A stretch of 64,000 nucleotides of DNA from Erythrocercus mccallii (Eukaryota > Chordata > Aves > Passeriformes > Dicruridae). The notes beneath the pieces are model-generated. The model ran no database searches and was not told the origin of the DNA. It saw only the letters and a program-made list of their open reading frames with translations. The stretch lies in the NCBI GenBank assembly GCA_013397435.1, contig VZRG01001978.1, positions 1 to 64,000 on the forward strand, given 5' to 3'. A program made the translations under genes and the position numbers. Shown piece after piece: positions 1 to 10,629 of this stretch (positions are counted from its first letter, which is position 1; every line of letters starts with the position of its first letter).

Positions 1-279
1 CCTGCAGCTAAACCACAGGCCCAAGAGGAGCAGGACTCCAGCAAGAAGCCAGAATGGCCACGGCTGCAGAGCACCAAAGAGCGCGGCTCCCCAGCCCTCG
101 TCCTGCTGCTCCGGGGCGCCCTGCTCCAGCTCCTGCAGCAGCCGAGCCATCTCGCGCTCCAGCAGCTCCCAACGCTCCTGCATTCGCCGGTGCGTGGCCT
201 CATCCAGCCCATCGCCAGCTGGCTGCGGGTACTGGATCAGGCTCTGCACGAGCACGTAGAGCAAGGGCAAGAACGCCAT
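1..279 (-). CDS. ITPRIPL1-like: ITPRIPL1-like protein, N-terminal 93 codons (partial, runs off left edge)
   Basis: Reading the minus strand from the ATG at 279-277 gives 93 codons with no stop down to position 1. The peptide begins MAFLPLLYVLVQSLIQYP, a hydrophobic leader that could be a signal peptide. Residues about 22-60 are rich in E, R, L and Q in a heptad-like pattern (coiled coil, includes ERWELLEREMARLLQELEQ). After a GW-containing linker, residues about 70-91 form a membrane segment (includes PFWLLAGVLLLLGLWF). This order of leader, coiled coil and transmembrane helix, with the QSLIQYP and GDGLDEAT motifs, is what I know from bird inositol 1,4,5-trisphosphate receptor-interacting protein-like 1 proteins. 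Their Mab-21 domain follows the membrane segment and would lie left of position 1. The start has a good Kozak context (accATGG) directly after a splice acceptor. The family call is from recognition, not a search. Whether the copy is intact beyond the edge cannot be seen. Confidence 0.85.
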   Translation of the reverse strand, partial: MAFLPLLYVLVQSLIQYPQPAGDGLDEATHRRMQERWELLEREMARLLQELEQGAPEQQDEGWGAALFGALQPWPFWLLAGVLLLLGLWFSCR

Positions 280-282
280 GGT

Positions 283-562
283 CTGCAGGAGGACACACAG
301 AAGAGGTTCAGTGGGGCCGGAATGGAGACAGACAGTGGGGGCAGGAGCCACAGGGATGCGGCAGCAGGAAGGAGAGGGCCCCCGGCAGCTGGCAGGCGGC
401 AAGGCCTGCACCGCTGCCCCCGCGAGCACCGGGGCCTGAGCAAGGCGCTCCCGCCAGGGTCTGGGGCCTGGATGCAGGGGCAGAACACGCGCCTCGGGTG
501 GGTGCCGCCGCTTCTGCCCCAGCCCTCCTCCAGCCCTGTCTCCTCCCTGTGTGTGCACTCAC
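283..562 (-). other. Intron 1 of the ITPRIPL1-like gene
   Basis: The minus strand shows a donor GTGAGTGC starting at 562 (exon side GGCAAGCG) and an acceptor with pyrimidine tract ending CTCCTGCAG at 283. The 280-bp intron separates a short untranslated exon from the coding exon, whose ATG lies 3 nt after the acceptor. It is GC-rich, which explains the long spurious frames on both strands here. Inferred from splice consensus only. Confidence 0.7.
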
Positions 563-581
563 CGCTTGCCAAAGCTCTACT
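563..581 (-). other. Untranslated first exon of the ITPRIPL1-like gene (predicted)
   Basis: A candidate initiator CA (A at 581) lies 31 nt downstream of the first T of the TATA box, the usual TATA-to-start spacing. The donor at 563/562 then ends a first exon of about 19 nt. So short an exon is unusual; true start sites could be somewhat upstream. Confidence 0.45.
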
Positions 582-604
582 GGGGCAGCGGCACCCGCTG
601 GGGC

Positions 605-612
605 CTTTTATA
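605..612 (-). promoter_or_regulatory. TATA box (TATAAAAG) of the ITPRIPL1-like gene
   Basis: The minus strand reads CAGCTATAAAAGGCC, a consensus TATA box in GC-rich surroundings, correctly placed before the predicted initiator and first exon. It implies a focused, probably tissue-restricted promoter rather than a broad CpG-island promoter. Confidence 0.7.
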
Positions 613-623
613 GCTGCCCCCAT

Positions 624-649
624 TGTGACACGGGCCCTGCGCCGTCACA
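624..649 (-). promoter_or_regulatory. Dyad TGTGAC-N14-GTCACA with a CRE half-site, upstream of the TATA box
   Basis: A perfect 6-bp inverted repeat (624-629 and 644-649) flanks a GC core containing GGGCCC. The arm at 643-647 is a CRE half-site (TGACG on the minus strand), about 62-66 nt upstream of the predicted start, where CREB/CREM sites commonly lie in TATA promoters. Factor binding is inference. Confidence 0.35.
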
Positions 650-830
650 GAACGCAGAGCGCATCACAGGCCAGCCCCGCCCGCCACCCCCAGCCCAGCT
701 CGGGGAACTCATCATGGCCCTGGGCACCCAAAGCCCCAACAGACACCAAGTGCAGGCCCATCACTGGGGAACCTGGGAACCCCAGAGCTTCTCCTTACAA
801 AGCAGGCACAAGCGCCCTCCCACACAAGCC

Positions 831-3800
831 CTGTCAAATATAAATTTGGGTGACATGACCCATGGATGTTCTCAGTATACAGGTGTAGGCTTTTACTTAT
901 CATTCAAAGCAGAACTTTTGTACTAATTATATTGATATTTGTATTTAGTGATATTTATTCATATTTACTGTGGTTGTGCATCTCTCCTCCCCTCTTCCTT
1001 TCCAGGCTGAAGTGTCATCTGAGAAATTCTTGCTAGGCCTTGACCTTGACACACTACCAGCCAGCATTTCTTTCTCTCTTTTGAGTGATCTCAAGCACAG
1101 CTTCTTGGGATAATTACTTTGGAGCTGCATTTGATATATGCTAATATTTACTGATCTAATGAGAAATATAGAAATCCACAGTGTTTGAGTGATGCACAGG
1201 AAGTTTAACATCATCCAATCTTAAGGCCTACACTTCTTTTACACCAGCACTTTCCCGCCTCACAGATATTTTGTGAAAACCGAGATATCAGGGTTTCTCT
1301 CCTGAAATAGGAACACTTCCGAAGATCTGTTTATTGACTGACCAAAGATCACAGACAACCAACTTATGGTTTGCACAGCTGTGTAAAAATCCTCAGACTC
1401 ATACAAACTACTTCTTACAGTAGAGATGGCTGATCACTAGCCTGCCTGAAGAATGTAATCAAGAAATACAAGTTTTTAAATGGAAAAAGTCCTTGAAACA
1501 CAGAACTTCTCAAGCTTAGCTTATTCCACTGTAATTTGGTTTCCCCCAACATCACATTAAGATGTGGTACTCCTGACACTTGTTGCAACTGGCTGCTCTG
1601 TAGCATGACAGCAATTTTGAGAGAAACTCTTTTCTGTATGGCATGTAGACATGTCTGCTTTTAGAGGCCATCCTCCGTACAAACCACCTCCCTTGCTTTT
1701 TTCTGATTGGAGATCCTTGCTACTGGATCTGATGGAGCTGTTTCTTAGAGGAGTTTCTCTGATGCTGATCACAGCACAGCAGGAGGTTTTTGCTCCCTTG
1801 GGCTTCTCAGGTTCTTCTTCGATGATCTCTTTATCAGCTGAGGGCTGATGGAGCACAGAATGCCTGAGTAATTGCCATTCTCTTCTCCACCCATGACACG
1901 AGAGCTGGCTGCACCCGGAAAATACTGTTTATTTGAGCCATTCTATATAATAACAATCAATGCCTTATAAATTCTGCTGTCTAAGTGAGGTAGCCGTTGA
2001 ACAGCTTCACATCCCAAGTGGTGCCTAGCAGTAAGGGAAGCAGAGGAAGACAGGATCACAACAGCCACTGATCAGTCATTCACAGGCATCACCAGGAAGA
2101 AACAGGAGAGAGCCATGACTTTCACAAGCTACTGTGTTTCGATAACCCATATTACCCTGCTTCTTTTAAATCTCTTCTGATGACAAGCTTCCAGTCCCAT
2201 CACAGTGCTTGCCTGAGGCACTTAGTTAGTAACTAAGATGAAGAATAGGAGCGAAAATTTCTTGTGACCTCCAGTCACTTGAGCCAAGCAGACAAGAGAA
2301 AACCTCTGCCCTGCTCTAAGGGAGGTAGTTTATAGACTCACCTAAAGTGAGCGAAAGCTAAAGCTCTTCAGCTCAGCTCAGCTCAGCTCAGCTCAGCTCA
2401 GCTCAGCAATCTCCCCGTTACCTTCAGCTGCATGAGCCCATGACCTGCAATCAGAAAGGCATGAGTCTTATGAAAGAAACAGACATGGGGAACAAAATGT
2501 GGAGATTAGTCCACACTCTAAGGAACAAGCAACACTAACCAAACACTCCGGCAACAGCATTTGTCTAAAAGCTGCATACCTTCAAAACCACCTCAGGGGT
2601 TTGGGACTTGTGCTGACTTGCACAAAGGAACCCACTCCACCCTGCAGCAGTGGGCTCCTTTTTTCCAGCCTGGATGGAGACATGTCATGCATTTTGCAAG
2701 CATGTCCAGGTGTTCAGAATGGAACATGCTGATCATATTTAGCACCTTAAGGCACACAGCTCTTCCTTTCTCAAAGTATGTTTTGTGAAATTATAGGCAG
2801 TGCTATGCCTACCTTTCCAAACAAATTACCCACATTATATTGCACTGCCTTTCAAAACACTGCCACTCCTACATTTCAGACTTTGCTTCCCTCAGAAGGA
2901 TGCACAAATGATTAGAGTAGTTGCTAGCACCATTACCTGCAATTTTCAAGTAACTGCATCTTCAGAAAGACTTCTGACAACAGGCCATTCTTTGGACATG
3001 AACACAGCATGCTGAGGCAAGACTGATGACTTTGCTACATCTTATAGCCCAGATCTCTGTCACTGGAGACACAGCCCTTCAGATAAAATAATAAAAAAAA
3101 ATAAAAATTCAGGGAATGTATTCTTACCAAATGAAAATGAGTTAAATCTATTGTGGGCTCTCATTCCGTTTAAGAGCAGAGTTGCATATACCTGAAAAAC
3201 TGGTTCTTAAAGGAAAGCCTTCCAGATCCTACTTTATAAGAATGATAACAGTCACCACTGTGTTGAAAGCACAGATAGCATCTCAGTTATGGATGGTTTT
3301 CTTTCATTTTAGTCACATGCAATTTAAAACCAGCTCCTTACTTGCTTTCTTTTATCAGATTCATTGTGAATTTTTCCTTCTAGGAAAATATAAATAATTG
3401 TTTTATAGTTATGTTTCTCATGAATTTGCAGTTATTTTGTAACCATTGTTACTCTCAAATTAGATTCCTTAACCATGGAAAAGATGAAGAACGGCATGGT
3501 CTTGGATGAAGAGAGTGATGTCAAAAATCAAAAAGCATGGATTGTTTTTACTATCTACTATCTCCTACTATTTGGCAAATGAATATTATTGTGATTTGAC
3601 TGTTACTTACAGATTTTATTGGCCAGCATATTCATATTTTTTTCCTTTGGTTCTGCCAAAAAACCCACTCATTCTAATTCTTAGTGACCACATCTTTCAT
3701 CTTTATTTATTTCTTGTAAGTTATGAGCAGAAAACAAATTATCAACGAAAAATCTTTCATACCTTACTATTCTCTGTTTTCCACCTTTCTTTCTTCCTCA

Positions 3801-5836
3801 GCACAAGTGAAACAGTTTATTTACTTCAGTAGTCCTGGAAACCAAGATAAAAATTGTCTTAACAATTCTGATAGCCATCAATTGTTCAGCAGATATTACA
3901 AGACTGCCTTATCTCCTAATAACCCAGGAAAGCACAAGTTGCACTTTCAGGGCTTTCCTGAAATTCAGGGAATTTCTATTTTAGTTCTACATGCATCTTT
4001 TGCTTCTAGAGAAACAAGAAGAATGTGGAAAAATGTTCCATGGAAACCACTATGCAGCTTCCTGACCAACAGGTTTTGAAGCCTCTGATCCTGAAATCTG
4101 ACTTCATTAAGGGTAAATAGAAACAGCTACAGAGCTGCAATGAAGCCAGTGAAGGTCTCCTTGAGCCTGTGCATTGTCATAGATGATGGTAATGGGAGAG
4201 CTAAAATAAAATGCTTGTAAATCCACAGTATAAATAGGCATATGAAAGGAAAAGACCTGCAAGATTTAAGAGTCTGTAGGAACAAAACCTGATGGCAACT
4301 TTGTTTCATCACTCTCAAAACCCTATAGTAAAATTTTAAAAATTGTTCTCATGAGGTAATATGAAGGTGAAGGTTTAAATGTGTGAAGAGAAAGGAGGAG
4401 GTGTTAGGGATGGTATGAGTTTGCTGGATTAAGTGATTTGGCTCCTAGGAAGCTGTGTTGAGTGATGAGGAAGGGAGAAGGAAAAACGGGGAATTCCATT
4501 CTAGCCCATAAAACATTAAGGAGAAGCATTACATGAACAGCTCGTTCTCTTGCAGCTTGATTCCTCCCTGCTGAATGTAAGGGCAATAAATACTTCAGGG
4601 TTTTCAGGACAGAATGCACTGAAAAATTTTGTTTCAGGAATTGTTCCATGCTTTTATCAGTGATGTGTGCTGCATGTAAGCAGTTGCCAGGAAGGGTAAA
4701 GTGATAAGAAAAGGTTTAATTTAGTGATGAAAAAATTGTACGGTTAAGGCTTAAAGAAATTAAACTCTGAGACATTATTCTGAACTAATGCCAGCATGTT
4801 TCCTTCTTCATAGTCTGAGAAGAGCCACCTTGTTGCTGTGCTCACATATTTTCAGCTTTTGGGATAGAAACCTGCTCCTTTAGAAAGGATCTAAAACAGC
4901 CTCTACTAAACCTGAATATGGTGGACTTTTGTTCTACTACTTCTGAACAATCTTCTCTTATGAGGAAAATTTCTTCTCTGAATGGAGATTTAGGGAACTT
5001 CCAGGCCGTAATGGAGATGGGAATGAAACAAGCCTGAAGTACACTAGGGAAAAATAATATATTTGCTATATTCTTTATGCTCAGATCTTTCTGAATAAAT
5101 ATCTGTACATCTAGAAGCAGCCAAATCAACCATTTGGTCTTGAATTCTTCCTTCCTCCTTACTTGGAAAAAATGTACAACAAGCACGAGGGAGGCTGGGA
5201 AATGGCAGATGTAGTAGTGAGTTGCTGTCATGCTTCCTATCCCTTTCAAAAGGGTGGCATAATAGTACCTGAAGGCCTCTGATTGTTGAGTTGAGATCTT
5301 CAACATGGCTATCTTGCTCTTATGACATTCAGAGTTATGAAGGATGGGTATCCACAATGTCCCTTTCTTAGTGATTCTTCCTGCAGAGGAACGTGACTCA
5401 GCCAGCCTGAACATTTTTCTCTGCATTTATACCCATAAAACACAAAGACAATAGAGCAGATGCAGCCTTTATCTGTCTGTCTTTATAAGATTTGACCTGT
5501 GATTCATAAGAGATGATCCTCACTTTCCAGTCTGCCCATCTTCCTGAAGGCTTCCTGCTCTGATTTGATTGATCACTGAATGCATTTTCCAGATATGCTT
5601 TTTTTGCTTTTCTTTCCCTCTCCCCTCTGCTTCCTCATTTCTGAAATGAAGCAATGAGGGGGAAGAAATGAACTGTAAAAGAAGCAAAAAAGCAGAGATT
5701 TGCTGAATGACTACAGCAAACTCAAGGAACCTTCAGATAAGAATGGAGTAATTGGACAACAAAATACCGTATGATTTCAGGACATGATGTGACAAGCATT
5801 CATATGACCTTGAATTATACACGTTCAAATACTCTG
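831..5836. other. AT-rich non-coding stretch
   Basis: Base composition changes from GC-rich to AT-rich near 830-840. Beyond that I find only a (GCTCA)n microsatellite and an A-rich patch near 3081-3108. The longest open frame (minus strand, 4842-5426, 194 codons) shows no domain, family motif or splice context that I recognise, and one frame of this length is expected by chance in AT-rich DNA of this size. Confidence 0.6.
2371..2407. repeat. (GCTCA)n microsatellite, about 7.4 copies
   Basis: Uninterrupted pentamer array, seen directly. Confidence 0.95.
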
Positions 5837-5895
5837 TCTTCGCCCACTGTTCTTCTGGGACGTCTCTTCGCCCACTGTTCTTCTGGGACGTCTCT
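5837..5895. repeat. 28-bp tandem duplication, 2.1 perfect copies
   Basis: The unit 5837-5864 is repeated exactly at 5865-5892 and the match runs 3 bases further. It contains CCCACTGTTC and GGGACGTC. The lack of differences suggests a recent slip duplication. Confidence 0.9.
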
Positions 5896-6728
5896 CTATA
5901 TCATTTAGCTCACAATGAAAGATGCTTTTTTCCTTTATACATACGGGGGGTTCTCATATATCCTTCAGCCTGTGTTTAGAAGGAGGGGAGGACACACATT
6001 TGCAACCGGTCCTGGCAAGTGTGGCACTTACTTACTTTTGCACCAGTTCTGTGACTGCCCTCACAACTGCTCAGTTTCCTCTTCCTCTCATGGTTTTTAT
6101 ACCTCAGCATCCAGTCCAGCTTTCCTCACCTTACCAGTCTTCCTGAACACATGCCCCATTGGCTCCTTGACTTCCAGTGCATTCCAGGAAATGGCTTTTG
6201 GTTTTAGAGCTGCTCTGAGTATTTATCTTTTTGCAAAGGTTTTAGGCTACCATAGTACTTCTCTGAAAATACAGACAAGGGAAGGGAATGAGGCCTAAAG
6301 AATACAAGACCAATGTCGTGCCTGAGATCTTTTCTGTATGTTATGTATTTCTTAACCAGGAACCTTTTCCTCTTTCTGAATCCTCTGTTTAGGCTGAAGG
6401 AAATCTCTCTGCAACATGGGGTTGCACACAGTGTGAGAGTCTCAAAACTCCATGACTAATGAAGATGCAGAGGATGGGAATTCCTTTCTAATCACAATGT
6501 GAAATCCACAGCAGCTTTTAAAAAAACATTCTTTGAGCTAGGCTGATTAGTACTGCACTATTGTTCCGAAATGTCTGAAAAGCAGACTGTATCTAGAATA
6601 TTTTAAAATGTGTTAGTCTTTTAAACTGTATGGAGTATCCAAAATGTGTTTTGTATACATGTAATTACAAATAATACCAAATATGAGATGCATCACGTGG
6701 GTGTTTCTACACTGGGTTAGTCACATAG
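5896..6728. other. Non-coding stretch, nothing recognised
   Basis: AT-rich sequence. The plus-strand frame at 5915-6298 lacks any recognisable motif. No repeats were identified. Confidence 0.5.
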
Positions 6729-6733
6729 GATAT
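6729..6733. other. Target-site duplication GATAT, left copy
   Basis: GATAT directly precedes the LTR and is repeated exactly at 7486-7490 directly after it. Confidence 0.85.
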
Positions 6734-7267
6734 TGTTATAGATGAATCTAAGGGATAATTCGTGCTGGAATATTTTATAAGAATATATTGTTATAAATTC
6801 GAAATAGTCTTTTTATAAAACAAGATTCTTCCAGGAAAGTTACCAAAGAACAAGACACTGCTCTTCCAGGGCAGAGATCACACCTACATTCCAGAGATAA
6901 GAGACAGGCTATTGTCCTCCCACATAGCAACAGGCCACACCATTCATGCAGGAGAGGTGTGAAGAAATTGTTTCTCCCTTATCAAGAAACCAGAAGACTC
7001 CTCCTGGAACAGCCCTTTCAGATAAACTGGACACTTAATGAAAATAGGCTGGATCATCATCAGCCAACGATGACCATCAATCCTTTTGTTTAACAGAGGC
7101 ACGGTTCTTTTCAGCTGAATTGGAAAGACAAAACTACCTTTATTCCACACCCAGGAAACACCCAGCCATGGTAGAAACTACATTGTTTTATTCCGGGAAA
7201 GCTTTTTCCTATCAAAAGAAACTGTATTCTTTCATTGTGCACCTTCGCAGAGGGCTACTTGAAACAG

Positions 7268-7275
7268 TATAAAAA
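7268..7275 (+). promoter_or_regulatory. TATA box of the solo LTR
   Basis: CAGTATAAAAACCC at the expected place in the LTR, with predicted transcription start near 7298 and an AATAAA about 135 nt beyond that. Confidence 0.65.
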
Positions 7276-7430
7276 CCCGAAGCACAGAAGACAACTCGTG
7301 GAGCAGACAGGAGAGTCCATTTGGATGCCGTTTACGCTGCTCCACCAAGTGCTGGTTTCCTAGGTCGACATTTTGGACTTTGGATCGTGGCTTGCTTTTC
7401 TTATTTCCAAATTTTATCCATATTGTAATC

Positions 7431-7436
7431 AATAAA
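7431..7436 (+). terminator. Polyadenylation signal AATAAA of the solo LTR
   Basis: AATAAA followed by a T-rich stretch, about 50 nt before the LTR end, marking the R/U5 region. Confidence 0.65.
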
Positions 7437-7485
7437 TTTATTCTTTTTTATTAAAAATCGAATTGGCAATTTTTCATTTATAACA

Positions 7486-7490
7486 GATAT
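7486..7490. other. Target-site duplication GATAT, right copy
   Basis: Exact match to 6729-6733 on the other side of the LTR. Confidence 0.85.
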
Positions 7491-8801
7491 TAATTTTCTT
7501 AATGTTTCCCTTTTGAGGAAGATTTTATTTTACATACCTTTATAGAGCCTATAAGTATTAGATATAATATTTATTCTTTTAAAAATTAGATTTACAGAAA
7601 TCTCCTGACATACATACATCATGTCACATAAATCACTTTTGAATACACATCTTAAGTTTTGTCCAGATGTAGCTAATGTGGTGTAATTATGACAATTCTT
7701 CTTTGTCTTCAGGAAGGAAAACACCCCACCGTTTATTCAAAACTATGGAATTTTATTTCTTTTTCTGCAGCATATATCATTAGTAAACTTAAAATATGCA
7801 TTGGAAGTGTCTGCCTCAGGGCTATCTTGCTGTGTCCCTCTCCTATCCCTGAACATTGAAAGTGAGCTGGAGTCCTTTTAAGGTTTATACAGAGACAAAG
7901 TACAGATGTAAAGACTTTAAATCAGTGAAGTTTGCAGCCACTTGAGCAAACTGCATCTCTTCTTTCAGTGGAAGAGAATAGAAAGCTGAATGTTGTCTTG
8001 ATTAGAAGCACAATCTGTGGAAAGTCAATAGTGACTGTTGTCTCCTTTCCTGTGACTTAAATACCTTTAAAAGAGGTTTAGTTGTATCCAGTAAAACACA
8101 GAGTGTTACAGTCTAGCAGCAAAACAGAGAAAACATCCTGGGAACAGCACTTAGTTCTGCACCAACAGCCATGTATTGTTTGAACCTTTGGCACAGGGGG
8201 GCTCCTCTCCCATCCAGGGAAGGGGGAAAAAGCACAACCTAGAATTTTTCATGCACACAGAAAGCAAGAAGGTCTCTTCTTCCATTGGGTATCTTTCCAA
8301 AGGTCTTCTGTTGCATCACCTTTTCCTATTGCAGAATCCTCATCGTGGAATTGTGTGCAGTATGGAATTCAGTCTGCCTCACGTGCCAGCCATTGTACTA
8401 GCCTTTTTTTTTCACTTATTTGTTTCATACTCTTCTTTCTGTGGCTTTGACTCTGACATAAATATTTATAGGCTTTTGGATTTCTTTTCGCTGTAAGCGA
8501 TTGTTTTTAATCAGTATAAGCTCCTGGGAAGTCATTGGTCCAGAAACCAAAATGTATTTTTCTCTATGTATGATAGCAGAAGAGGAACATAGGAATCTGT
8601 TCCCACTTCTCAACTAGGAATCATTTCCTTTGCTCTCTGTACTAATGCTTCTCAGACCAAGGCCAAGAAAGCTGCGTAGATTTTATATCTGCACTGTTGA
8701 CCTCCATAAGTGAACAAGTACAAAAATGTTCTATGTTTTATCCTAGTGAACAAGAAATAGAGAGGAAACTGTTGACTGTTTTCAGAGTAGCTACACTTTA
8801 A
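7491..8801. other. Non-coding stretch, nothing recognised
   Basis: AT-rich sequence between the solo LTR and the CR1 insertion. No convincing gene, splice pair or repeat is visible. Confidence 0.5.
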
Positions 8802-9280
8802 AATCACAGAATCATAGAATGGTTGAGGCTGGAAAAGGCATTACAGATCACCTATTTTAAATCCTCCTGCCACACACAGGGACACTATCCCCTAGATCAG
8901 GTTGTTCAAAACCCCATCCAATCTGGCCTTGAACACATCAGGGATGGGCATCTACAGCTTCTCTCTGGGCAACCTGTGCCAGTGCCAAACCATGCTCACA
9001 GAAAATACTTCCTTGCTTATATTTGTCCAAATCTACCCTCTTTCAGTTTAAAGCCATCCCCCCTGGTCCTATCTGTACATATCCTTGGAAAAAGTCCCTC
9101 TTCAGCTTTCTCGTTGACCCCTTTATGCTCTGGAAGACCACTACAGGATCACTTTGAAGCCTTCTTTTCTCCAGCATGAACAATCTTCTCAGCCTTTCCT
9201 CATAAGAGAGGTGTTCCACAAATCATCTTTGTGGCCTCTGGAGTCCAACAGAGGTTTTGTCCTTCCTGTGCAGAACCCCA
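8802..9280 (-). mobile_element. CR1 LINE fragment, 3' end, antisense
   Basis: On the minus strand the element ends with the CR1 tail (CCATTCTATGATTCTGTGATT at 8802-8822 region). Upstream the plus strand shows hallmark stretches of the CR1 3' part, such as TCTGGCCTTGAACAC, GGGCAACCTGTGCCAGTGC and CTCAGCCTTTCCTCA. The 5' part is missing, as in most CR1 copies, with the boundary near 9280 and possibly up to 9335. Several substitutions and indels indicate an old copy with no intact ORF2. Confidence 0.9.
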
Positions 9281-10460
9281 TCTCTTTCATGATGCTGGTT
9301 CACTGCTGAGCAGGAGAATGTAGCCTCTATATGCCTTCCATTATCTTTTAAACCAAACATTTCCAAATCCCAGGTGCCACCTCCATGCTCCTTACCCTTA
9401 CTCATTGTGGTTTAGACTGTGCTGCCCCAGGTGTGGCTGTCCCATCACTGATCTGCTGGTAGCAGCATTTTGTTATTACTCTGTTCACAGTACCAGCCAC
9501 AGGCATTTACAGACAGGGGTACAAATACTGGATTCTCATTTTCACTCCAGAGTATTCAAGTGGAAGGTGAGAGGGAGGATGTGTTTTGGACAGTCATTAC
9601 TAGTGGGAAAGAGGTGATAGTATGGGAATGAAGAAGCAGAAGTCATACACGTGCTGCTAAGGCCTGTCACAGGGCCAGTACTCTGGGCTTTTCGGAAAGG
9701 TTCTCGTGGACAGTACTAGCACAGCAAATTAAACCTGGGATCCTTTCCCTAAAACTTTTCATCCCTCAGATACATCCTCTTCCAACACATTCTTCATTAC
9801 CTCTGTAATATTCCAAGAGATAGGATTCATATTGATCACAGCTGTCTGTTTCTCCAAGATTCCAGAAGCCACACGTTCATCTCCAAAACAACACATCTGC
9901 CATGACATTATCATGGGAATTTTCAGGATATTTATGCTGATCTGACTGAGGACAATAAGCCCTTTGCAGAGTTGTCTTCCCGCTTGAAAGCCCTAAGTTT
10001 CTAGTGATGTTCTTGCAGCTTGTATATGCCATAGCCACTGTGATGGCAGATCTTGAAAATCTCAGAGATCTGAACTAAAAGGCAGATCTGAATTTTGTCA
10101 AATGCATGAGTATCCCCACTGCACTGATTGAACCATTTAGGCATTTGGAGAAATATCCCTATGCCAAGACTGCACATCCTGTGTAGTCTAAAACATTCCA
10201 GTGCACATGGGTAAGTAGTTGTTTGAAGGTATCCGTATCTCTTGGTGCAGTTACCTCCATAGGTCTTTTAATTTACAAAAGGAAAATATTTTAATGCTTC
10301 AAACACTGGTTTGTGGTGCTTTCTCCTCATCTCTCTGAGAAGTGTGATCATTTTGCTGTAGATAATGTGAATGGTACAGTACAGTAAGTGTTAATTTGTA
10401 AAACTGTGTAGCTCCACCTGACCTAGATCAGAGAATCCATCCCCATGCATGTGCAAGTGC

Positions 10461-10478
10461 TCCTCATGCTAATGAGGA
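10461..10478. repeat. Perfect 7-bp inverted repeat with 4-nt loop
   Basis: TCCTCAT-GCTA-ATGAGGA. The centre contains ATGCTAAT, one base from the POU octamer ATGCAAAT. A function is only a possibility. Confidence 0.6.
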
Positions 10479-10589
10479 AAGCATGCTCCTTGGAGAGGAA
10501 ATACACACATCACACTCCACATTTTAAAGTACTCAAGATGTTTTTTTGACATGCCAGAGATAAGTAACACGAGGCACAAATACATCCAA

Positions 10590-10629
10590 TACTTGATGAG
10601 GTACCATACTACTTGATGAGATACCATAA
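10590..10629. repeat. 20-bp imperfect tandem duplication
   Basis: TACTTGATGAGGTACCATAC is followed by a copy with two mismatches (positions 10621 and 10629). Confidence 0.85.

Larger units (their letters stand above)
6734..7485 (+). mobile_element. Solo LTR of an endogenous retrovirus, 752 bp
   Basis: Ends are TGTTATAGATG and CATTTATAACA, inverted repeats matching at 10 of 11 positions and starting TG / ending CA. A perfect 5-bp duplication (GATAT) flanks them. Inside is a plus-strand TATA box (7268-7275) and a polyadenylation signal (7431-7436), giving U3 of about 0.56 kb, R of about 0.15 kb and a short U5. No internal retroviral sequence adjoins, so this is a solo LTR left by recombination between two LTRs. 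A 5-bp duplication is typical of avian ERVK/ERVL-type elements, but I do not name the family. Confidence 0.88.

Noticed and set aside
54..926. 290-codon plus-strand frame and overlapping frames at 190-843
   Set aside because: They lie antisense to the ITPRIPL1-like exon, intron and promoter. The proline/alanine-rich composition comes from GC-rich DNA and there is no family motif.
4842..5426. 194-codon minus-strand frame
   Set aside because: No recognisable domain, no splice or promoter context, and one frame this long is expected by chance in 64 kb of AT-rich DNA.
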